Below the pieces are notes generated by a model that was given only the letters and a program-made list of their open reading frames with translations, was not told the DNA's origin and ran no database searches. 38,960 bases of DNA from an uncultured Alistipes sp. (lineage in GTDB: Bacteria > Bacteroidota > Bacteroidia > Bacteroidales > Rikenellaceae). The stretch spans positions 1-38,960 of the forward strand of contig CALGRZ010000052.1 in assembly GCA_937880705.1 (NCBI GenBank). The letters are read 5' to 3'. Position numbers and translations under genes: made by a program. Of this stretch, positions 32,952 to 38,960 are shown in pieces (the first letter of the stretch is position 1; every line of letters begins with the position of its first letter).

Positions 32952-34298
32952 TTAGCGGTAACGTACCGTTGTTGACTGACCCGATGCGAAGCCACACTTC
33001 ACGGTGTAGCGGTCGCCGGCCTGGAGCTCTGCGAAGAAGCAGGTCTCCTGCTGGGGGAATGCAGCGCGGTAAGCACCCATGAGCTGCTGTGCTGCCTTCT
33101 GTACCTCGGGTACATCCTTCAGCAGGTTAACAGCCTGTGCCATAGCGTCGTATGCTGCCCAGTATACCGAAGCACCACCGATCTTGTCATCGGCGCAGGG
33201 CGATGCGGCATAGCACTGGCCGAGGATGAAGTATGAGTAGCCGTTCTCGGGGTTGATGCCACGCAGCTCGCGTGCAGCCTCGGCTGCCGAGGCGTAGTTG
33301 CGGCCGGTGATCTCGATAAGACCGATCTGAACATAGAGGGGCTCCTTCTTTGCGGGGTCGGTCTCAACGGCGAGAGCCTCACGCAGGTACTTCAACGCCT
33401 TGTCGTTCTGGCCACGGCCCTGGAAGCCCTGTGCTAAGAAGAGAGCGGTCTCCGATGAGGGCTTGATGGCGTAGTAACGCTCGGTGGTGTCGAAGAAGAA
33501 GTTGCTGGTGCACTGTGCGCGCGACATCAGAGCCACAGCCTGTGAGAGCAGAGCCTCATCATCGGGGTTAGCCTCGAGCTTCTGTGCGAAGAGTGTCTCG
33601 AGGTTCTCGCAGCTTGCAGCACCGCTGGTACCGAAGCTTGTCTCGAACAGGTCGCGATACTGCTCATCCTCGGCCGACACATCGGCAAAGAGGGGTGAGA
33701 GACGCTCATACTCGGTCAGAACCATCTCGCTGGTCACCTCGTCGTCATACTCGAAGTCCTCGCAGAGGTTCTTGAAGTACGATGCTACGATGTCGAGGTT
33801 GATGCGGCCGGTCTCCATGGCTGCATCCACAGCATCCTTCAGGCCTGCGCGGAGCAGAGGACGGTTGGTGGTGCAGTAGCGGAGCATATCGCGGGCCTTC
33901 ATATCGAGGATATAGTCCTTACCATTCTTGGGGTGGTCACCGAAGTACTCGATACGCTTGTCGTAGATGAGCAGGATCGAGTCGATGTACATCTTCTTCT
34001 CGGTTATGCTGCGTGCGCGTGCAGCCTTGTTCTTGTAGAGTGATACGCCACGCGCGAAGGTGTTCTGCGAAGCACCGGGGCAGTTGTTGAGCAGCTGCTG
34101 GAAGTGCTCCGTAGCAGCCTTGTAGTCCTTGGCGTCGAGAGCCTCCTTGAGGAAGTTCGAAGCACCGATGTTTGATGCACGCTCCTCGGCAGTAGCACCC
34201 CACTTACCGTACAATGCATCGTCACTGAAGTCCTGCGCCGATGCCGACATACCGACCAGCATCGCTGCCGCAGCCAAAATAAGTTTTACGCTTTTCAT
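32952..34298 (-). CDS. Secreted TPR-repeat protein
   Basis: 448 aa with a signal peptide (MKSVKLILAAAAMLVGMSASAQ). It is helical throughout, with TPR-like pairs: residues 45-75 (SNFLKEALDAKDYKAATEHFQQLLNNCPGAS) and 280-390 (ALFLAQGFQGRGQNDKALKYLREALAVE; AEAARELRGINPENGYSYFILGQCY). TPR proteins hold complexes together in the periplasm. Its position between an outer-membrane barrel and LptC suggests a part in envelope assembly. The function is not known, and it has no catalytic motif. A degenerate repeat array lies in its upstream region (34380-34503). Confidence 0.85.
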   Translation of the reverse strand: MKSVKLILAAAAMLVGMSASAQDFSDDALYGKWGATAEERASNIGASNFLKEALDAKDYKAATEHFQQLLNNCPGASQNTFARGVSLYKNKAARARSITEKKMYIDSILLIYDKRIEYFGDHPKNGKDYILDMKARDMLRYCTTNRPLLRAGLKDAVDAAMETGRINLDIVASYFKNLCEDFEYDDEVTSEMVLTEYERLSPLFADVSAEDEQYRDLFETSFGTSGAASCENLETLFAQKLEANPDDEALLSQAVALMSRAQCTSNFFFDTTERYYAIKPSSETALFLAQGFQGRGQNDKALKYLREALAVETDPAKKEPLYVQIGLIEITGRNYASAAEAARELRGINPENGYSYFILGQCYAASPCADDKIGGASVYWAAYDAMAQAVNLLKDVPEVQKAAQQLMGAYRAAFPQQETCFFAELQAGDRYTVKCGFASGQSTTVRYR

Positions 34299-34379
34299 TG
34301 TTTTTTGGTGTTATTGTTTTGTTTCGTTAGTAGCACTCTTATCGCCTCGCCCACCCCTGTGTGGCCAGCTTAACTTTTT

Positions 34380-34503
34380 ATTCACAGCGACACCTATTCG
34401 TCGCACCCTCCATTCACAGCACGGCACCTATTCACAGCACCCTCCATTCTTCGCACCTCATTCGTCGCACCATCATTCACTGCACCCCCTCATTCACTGC
34501 ACC
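34380..34503. repeat. Eight degenerate ATTCnnnGCACC units
   Basis: Eight consecutive units of 14-18 bp each begin with ATTC and contain a GCACC- or GACACC-like core; units start at 34380, 34396, 34412, 34430, 34446, 34460, 34475 and 34492. A diverged direct copy, TGTGGCCAGCTTAA (34360-34373) and TATGTGGCCCACTTTAA (34512-34528), flanks the array. It fills most of the 282-bp space between the barrel gene and the TPR gene. No coding potential. Confidence 0.75.
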
Positions 34504-34580
34504 GGCACCCTTATGTGGCCCACTTTAATATCTAACGTGGTGCACGGCCCTTTTATTATCTCGGGGCTGCCGAGGGCGGA

Positions 34581-35978
34581 TTAATCGTACTTCTGGCGTA
34601 CAAACCAGTAGTCTGACGTATCTGCCGAGAAGAGGCTGAAGCCCACCGACAGCTTGTAGTAGTTCTGGGTCACCATGCCCACCTTCACGCCCGACATATC
34701 TACCGAGCGGGGTCCCGCCATGCGGCCATACTCGAAGGCTATGTTCACCGACGAGGCACCCCACACCTTCACGGGGAGGCCGAGACCTGCGGTTATGGCC
34801 ATGGTATTTATGCGCTCTCCGGCAAAGGTCTGGTAGTAGTTACCCACGCGGGCACCTATGCGGTACGATATGCGGTTGAGGTAGTTGCGCACATCGTTGC
34901 GGCGCGGTGTCAGCTCGAAGCCCACCTTGATGGTGTGCGTATCGTTGTAGGCCACCACCGACTCGCCGAGGCCGATGCCCTCGTTGTAGTCATCGTTGCC
35001 GGAGCCCCAGCGTGCATAGTTGTAGTCCACGCCCCAGGCTATGGTACGATCCTGATAGTAGAGACCTGCACCCACCTGATGAGGCACACGCAGCTCCAAC
35101 TCCTGAAGGCGGTTCTTCACCGGTACCGAGGTGATGTCGTTGACGATGTTGTCGGTGTAGACGTAGCTCTGCTTCTTGGGGTTCAGACGACCACCGAGGT
35201 CGTATGTAGCACCAAAGGTGAAGATGCGCGTCTCGTTGAGTATTATGTTCCACTGCAGACCCGCCTGAAACTTGAAGTTCGAGACGGTATAGCTGTCGGT
35301 ACCCTTCGTGGCGGCATACGTTCCCGAGCCGGTGATGACGTTGGTTACGGCTGCCGTATAGTTACGCTCGATGTTACCCCAGTAGTACTTTGCTGCGACA
35401 CCTATCGAGAGGTTGCGCCAGGGTGCCCATCCCAGCGAGAGCTTCACCTCGGTGATGTCGCCCTCACCATCGTGGCCATATACCACGCGGCCTATGTCTG
35501 CCCAGTTGTCGTCATTCTGGTCTGTGCGACGCATCTTGTAGCCCACGCTGCTGTAGGGTGCCACGCTGAAGATACCGCCGAAGTTGCGCGCCAGCGGGAA
35601 GGCCAGGGCAAAGTTGTGGATGTTAACGGTGTTGAACGCGGTCTTGGCCTTCGAGCTCTCCACGCCCTCGGCATTGTACTTGGGCTGGTTGTTGCGGAAG
35701 TGTGTGCCGTCGAAGCTCATGTCGAAGAGGAAGCTCTTCGAGGGTGCTATGCTCGCCGCAGCAGGGTTCAACATATTCAGCACGCCGGTGCTGCGCTGGG
35801 CGATACCCACGCCACCCATCGAGCGCATCGACACCACGCCGGGTGTGAGCAGCTCGCCCGGGCCGTACATCGAGTATGGCGAGTAGGCATTGATGCTGCT
35901 GGTCTGCGCCACCGCACCAAAGGGCAGCAACACGACAAGTGCCAGCACCACCATTATGACTCTATCTAATCTCTGCAT
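34581..35978 (-). CDS. Outer-membrane beta-barrel protein (FadL/PorV-like)
   Basis: 465 aa with a signal peptide (MQRLDRVIMVVLALVVLLPFGAVAQ). The sequence is rich in alternating hydrophobic strands with aromatic ends. The N-terminal SINAYSPYSMYGPGELLTPG...MRSMGGVGIAQRSTG... NMLNPAAASI is the pattern I associate with FadL-like/OmpP1-type barrels and PorV relatives in Bacteroidota. It should form a pore or channel for hydrophobic or envelope cargo; the substrate is unknown. Its start overlaps the coaX stop by 17 bp. Confidence 0.8.
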   Translation of the reverse strand: MQRLDRVIMVVLALVVLLPFGAVAQTSSINAYSPYSMYGPGELLTPGVVSMRSMGGVGIAQRSTGVLNMLNPAAASIAPSKSFLFDMSFDGTHFRNNQPKYNAEGVESSKAKTAFNTVNIHNFALAFPLARNFGGIFSVAPYSSVGYKMRRTDQNDDNWADIGRVVYGHDGEGDITEVKLSLGWAPWRNLSIGVAAKYYWGNIERNYTAAVTNVITGSGTYAATKGTDSYTVSNFKFQAGLQWNIILNETRIFTFGATYDLGGRLNPKKQSYVYTDNIVNDITSVPVKNRLQELELRVPHQVGAGLYYQDRTIAWGVDYNYARWGSGNDDYNEGIGLGESVVAYNDTHTIKVGFELTPRRNDVRNYLNRISYRIGARVGNYYQTFAGERINTMAITAGLGLPVKVWGASSVNIAFEYGRMAGPRSVDMSGVKVGMVTQNYYKLSVGFSLFSADTSDYWFVRQKYD

Positions 35979-36696
35979 TGTATTCCAAAATTGTGTTGAG
36001 ACCGTATATTACGGGCTCACAGTCTGCAAATATCGCATTTTTAATTCTCTTTGCAAAATATTTTGCATCTCCACCCGTAAAAATTATGATTTTTTTTGCG
36101 TATTTATGCATAAATGCAGCTATGTAGCCCTCAATCTCGTGGGTTATGCCTTGCATAACACCCTGCTCGATGGCCTCCGTCGTGGTGCGTCCATAGCGCA
36201 GCGTCTGCTCCGTGACACCACACAACGGCAGCTTGGCCGTGAAGTGGTTCAGGGCCTTAAAGCGCATGCTCATGCCGGGGGCTATGTTGCCACCGCGGAA
36301 GCTGCCCTCCTCGACATAGTCGATGGTGATGGCCGTGCCGAAGTCCACGATCATAATATCACAGCCCGGGTACATGGCCTCCGCACCTACGGCAGCAGCC
36401 AGACGGTCGGCACCCAGCGTCTGTGGCGTAAGGTAGTCATTACCAAGGGGTACAGGCGTTGTGGCGGGGTCGAAGAGGAGCACCATGGCGATCCACTCGC
36501 GCAGCAGCCTACACACCTCCTCTGCATCACCTCGCGTGGTGCTTACAATAGCACGCTCGGCCGACGGATAGTGGGCCACAACCTCGCGTAGCCACTCCCG
36601 TGTGGGCTCATCGGCGACATGCTCACCTACCGGACAACCACCCTCAAAGGCGACCACCTTGACACGGCTGTTGCCTATATCGACGATAATATTCAT
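35962..36696 (-). CDS. coaX: Type III pantothenate kinase
   Basis: 244 aa, the standard size. Motifs: NIIVDIGNSRVK (residues 2-13, phosphate 1), PQTLGADRLAA (pantothenate-binding and catalytic region), DFGTAITIDYV (phosphate 2), GGNIAPGMSMR, and FTGGDAKYFAKRI (adenosine). It carries out the first step of coenzyme A synthesis and is insensitive to CoA feedback. It lies 3 bp after the mfd stop and overlaps the barrel gene. Confidence 0.95.
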   Translation of the reverse strand: MNIIVDIGNSRVKVVAFEGGCPVGEHVADEPTREWLREVVAHYPSAERAIVSTTRGDAEEVCRLLREWIAMVLLFDPATTPVPLGNDYLTPQTLGADRLAAAVGAEAMYPGCDIMIVDFGTAITIDYVEEGSFRGGNIAPGMSMRFKALNHFTAKLPLCGVTEQTLRYGRTTTEAIEQGVMQGITHEIEGYIAAFMHKYAKKIIIFTGGDAKYFAKRIKNAIFADCEPVIYGLNTILEYNAEIR

Positions 36697-36699
36697 AGC

Positions 36700-37758
36700 T
36701 TATGACTGCTTTTTCTCTGCACTGGTGGCCAGCGTGCGCAGCATAGCCACACCCTCGGCCACAGATGATATCCTTCTAACGGTCATCGACAGACGATTAT
36801 TGTACTGCTTGACAACAAAACGATCGGGGTCGGCCACCACCTTGCGTAACATGTCGAGGAAGGTATCCGTCTTGAAGAATGGCGAGTTGTTGTCGCCCAC
36901 AAAGCGGACAATCATCAAACCGTTCTTCACCTTGACATGCTCCATGCCGAGTGCCACGGCCTCACGACGCAGGCGCACCACGTCGATAAGCTCCCGCACG
37001 GGCTGTGGCAGCTCGCCAAAGCGGTCTACAAGACGTGCTGCGAAGCCCTCCAGCTGCTCGTCCGTGCGCATGGCATCTATCTCGCGGTAGAGGCGCAGCT
37101 TCTCGGCCTGCGAGCGAACATAACTGTCGGGTATCGAGGCATCTACGTCGATGTCGATGGTAGCATCGTCGACAAACGACACCTCCGCCATAGCATCGTT
37201 CTCGGCCTGCGTGAGTCCCGACACGTCGAGACCCTCGGCCCTCAACTCCGAGATGGCCTGATTGAGAATCTTCTGGTATGTCTCGATGCCCACATCGGCA
37301 ATGAAGCCACTCTGCTCGGCACCCAGCAGGTTACCCGCACCGCGTATGTCGAGATCCTGCATGGCTATGTTGAAGCCCGAGCCCAGATCCGAAAACTCCT
37401 CGATGGCTCGCAGTCGGCGGCGCGCATCGCCTCCGATAAGCTCGTCGGGGGGCGAGAGCAGGTAGCAGAAGCCCTTGCGGTCGGAGCGGCCCACACGACC
37501 ACGCAGCTGGTGCAGGTCGCTCAGACCGAAGTTCTGGGCATTGTTGATGATGATGGTATTGGCATTGGCGATGTCGATGCCGTTCTCGACAATGGTGGTC
37601 GAGAGCAGCACATCGAACTCGCCGTAGATAAAGTCCATGATGAGCTTTTCGAGCTTCTCGGCCGGCATCTTGCCATGGCCAACCCCCACACGCGCCTTCG
37701 GGCAGAGACGTGTAATCATCCCCTGCATGGTCAGAAGGTCCTCCACGCGGTTGTGGAC
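36700..37758 (-). pseudogene. mfd: mfd, C-terminal part of transcription-repair coupling factor (joined to foreign N-terminus)
   Basis: About 350 residues of Mfd from helicase motif IV onward: VHNRVEDLL, VGVGHGKMPAEKLEKLIMDF, STTIVENGIDIANANTIIIN, LSDLHQLRGRVGRSDRKGFCYLL, LDIRGAGNLLGAEQSGFI, then the TRCF C-terminal domain. A full Mfd is about 1,100 aa; the UvrB-like, RNAP-binding and first RecA-like lobes are absent. Instead, the same reading frame continues upstream into an unrelated secreted protein. A product with a signal peptide and half a helicase cannot be functional Mfd, so this is either a wrong assembly join or a true truncation by recombination. The remaining sequence looks undegraded, favouring an artefact. 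Confidence 0.85.
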
Positions 37759-38454
37759 AATATCACCGAGTGAGGTCTGACCCTCGGCGTATGTCTTATA
37801 TGTCCAACTGCCATCGGCTTGTTGTTGGTAGACGATAGGATAGATATACCATCCTGACCAGTCGACTATCTGACCTAGTATTGTTTTACCATCGTCACTG
37901 ATGCATACAGCCGAAATGGATTGGGGTACGCGACCGCAAAAGTCGGGAGCAGGATAAGGCAATTCTTTATACATATCATAGCTGCCATCGGGTAGTCTGT
38001 CCCAATATACAGGCTTAATCATTTGTTCGCTATAAATACTGATTGAAGAGATACCGACACTACCCACAATGCGGCTACCATCGGGAGTAATGCCATTAGC
38101 CATATTCAGCCCTAAATTTTCTTCGCGATTGATGGGCAATTCGTTCCACTCCTCATCCATCCAGTAGGCACAATCGACATCGTTTACACTGCCTACCAAG
38201 ATACCATCATCGCTCCAGCAGTTACCAATACCGGTTGCATAATATTCCGACACAGCGTCCTCCGATGCAATAAATTCGTAGTATGTGTCTTTGTCGCGGT
38301 CGTAGATGTATACCGTCCCCATTGTTTGGGTGGCAAGCCACTTGCCGTTTGATGACATTTTGTCAAAATAGAAGTCCGGATGGTAATAGATGCCATCTGC
38401 TATTGCCATACACGCCATAAAAGAGGCGACCAATGAAAGTAATGATTTCTTCAT
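37759..38454 (-). CDS. Secreted beta-propeller-like protein, N-terminal part (joined to mfd)
   Basis: About 230 residues before the join. A signal peptide (MKKSLLSLVASFMACMAIA) precedes repeated short units: DKMSSNGKWLATQTMGTVYIYDRD, WSDDGILVGSVND, ITPDGSRIVGS, and CISDDGKTILGQI. The 'SxDGK/DGSRIVG' pattern suggests a beta-propeller; similar proteins are found secreted by Bacteroidota. The start is ATG 38454, 21 residues into a longer frame, with a TACTTTTG promoter box at 38487-38494. The DNA here is clearly AT-richer than the mfd part. The natural C-terminus is missing. Confidence 0.72.
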
Positions 38455-38486
38455 AAACGTAATATTAGTATAATTGATTGATGTTT

Positions 38487-38494
38487 CAAAAGTA
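38487..38494 (-). promoter_or_regulatory. -7 box for the secreted propeller-like gene
   Basis: TACTTTTG on the minus strand, with TTG about 20 bp upstream. The ATG at 38454 is 33 bp away. Confidence 0.55.
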
Positions 38495-38568
38495 GTAAAT
38501 ATAGTTGAATATGACAATTAATAATTCAATAAAATCTAAAATCTTATCGTGACACAAAGTTAAATAAC

Positions 38569-38576
38569 TACCTTTG
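38569..38576 (+). promoter_or_regulatory. -7 box for the receptor-like gene
   Basis: TACCTTTG on the plus strand, 43 bp before the ATG at 38619, and back-to-back with the minus-strand box at 38487. Confidence 0.6.
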
Positions 38577-38618
38577 CAGATTATAGATATTATGTAATAA
38601 GAAGTATTTCCCTCCATA

Positions 38619-38960
38619 ATGCCGGTAGCCGTAAATAATACATATCGCCGATTGTGCAGCCTTATATTGTTGTTGATGACAGCAACTGTATTATGGGCTC
38701 AGAATACTACTATCGTGCGAGGAGAAGTAGTAGACTCGCTGACTAATCTTCCATTGGAGAATGTATCGGTTGTGATGGTGGGTACTGATCGTGGAGCAAA
38801 TACCGATGCTCAAGGCAACTATTATATTTCGTCGCAGAGTAGGTTTACGCACGTGCGTTTCTCGCATTTGGGATATAAAACAGTAGAGATACCTATCAGA
38901 AGTGGGCGTAATAACAAGTTGGATGTGCTGATGATGCCCTTTAAGATCAATGATATTGTG
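38619..38960 (+). CDS. Carboxypeptidase-regulatory-like domain protein, probably TonB-dependent receptor (N-terminal part)
   Basis: The gene runs off the right edge with 114 codons visible. A signal peptide (RLCSLILLLMTATVLWAQ) is followed by a CarboxypepD_reg-like beta-sandwich: VRGEVVDSLTNLPLENVSVV, GTDRGANTDAQGNYYIS, FTHVRFSHLGYKTVEIP. In Bacteroidota this domain usually precedes the plug of a TonB-dependent outer-membrane receptor, but it also occurs in surface proteins of unknown role with a different C-terminus. The TonB box and plug are not in the window, so the class is uncertain. Confidence 0.75.
   Translation, partial: MPVAVNNTYRRLCSLILLLMTATVLWAQNTTIVRGEVVDSLTNLPLENVSVVMVGTDRGANTDAQGNYYISSQSRFTHVRFSHLGYKTVEIPIRSGRNNKLDVLMMPFKINDIV

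Noticed and set aside
34380..34503. CRISPR array
   Set aside because: Units are 14-18 bp, degenerate and adjacent; there are no unique spacers or Cas genes.

Overview
The window reads as chromosomal DNA of a Bacteroidota (order Bacteroidales). Its GC content and gene set fit a Rikenellaceae/Alistipes-like gut organism, but that placement is inference. The main support is the recurring promoter box TAnnTTTG (twice with TTTG 19-20 bp upstream), the lack of Shine-Dalgarno sequences, and the families present: DUF1573, S46 dipeptidyl-peptidase, an LptC/CorC/PpiD gene line, and a carboxypeptidase-regulatory-domain protein. Most of the window is GC-rich. About the first 1 kb and the last 1.2 kb are clearly AT-richer.

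Layout. 1-1040: a partial ABC ATPase of Clostridia-like style, an orphan 142-aa protein with a good promoter, and tRNA-Asn. 1131-5279: a secreted DUF1573 protein, the electron-bifurcating transhydrogenase pair NfnA/NfnB, and an aquaporin ending in a strong hairpin. 5414-7701 (minus): a MATE exporter, an ECF sigma factor and a 43-codon ORF. 7840-13090 (plus): Maf, a DPP11-type S46 peptidase and an M1 aminopeptidase lipoprotein. 13183-22530 (minus): an unusual signalling cluster. 22682-23812: glycerate kinase. 23827-28354 (minus): a NYN nuclease, a Sel1/DUF45 metallopeptidase and a two-AAA+ protein with an acidic N-terminus. 28547-36696 (minus): an envelope gene line of PpiD, CorC-like, LptC-like, TPR, outer-membrane barrel and CoaX. 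36700-38454: one reading frame that joins the C-terminal part of Mfd to the N-terminal part of an unrelated secreted protein. 38619-end: the start of an outer-membrane receptor or surface protein.

The most interesting region is 13183-22530. It is a minus-strand gene train with gaps of 0-42 bp or overlaps, apart from one 122-bp gap. In transcription order it encodes: a CASTOR/POLLUX-like ion channel with two RCK/TrkA-N-like domains and a C-terminal RyR-like region; an ECF-like sigma factor; a protein joining an anti-sigma-like N-terminus, a C39/papain-like peptidase and a RyR domain; an M48 peptidase with a zinc ribbon; an unknown 85-aa protein; a membrane protein with a matching zinc ribbon; a PrsW-type intramembrane protease; a TIR-transmembrane-coiled coil-PDZ protein with an intact WxxxE motif; a stand-alone RyR domain; a macrodomain-like protein; and a DUF1232 membrane protein. 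My working model is a membrane stress or defence circuit. In it TIR makes (or responds to) an NAD-derived nucleotide, RyR/RCK/macro modules read or clear it, the channel and sigma factor are outputs, and the proteases control switching. The domain calls rest on motifs in the sequence. The circuit itself is inference.

Two places may not represent one continuous genome: the join inside the Mfd reading frame near 37758, and possibly the left edge before about 250.
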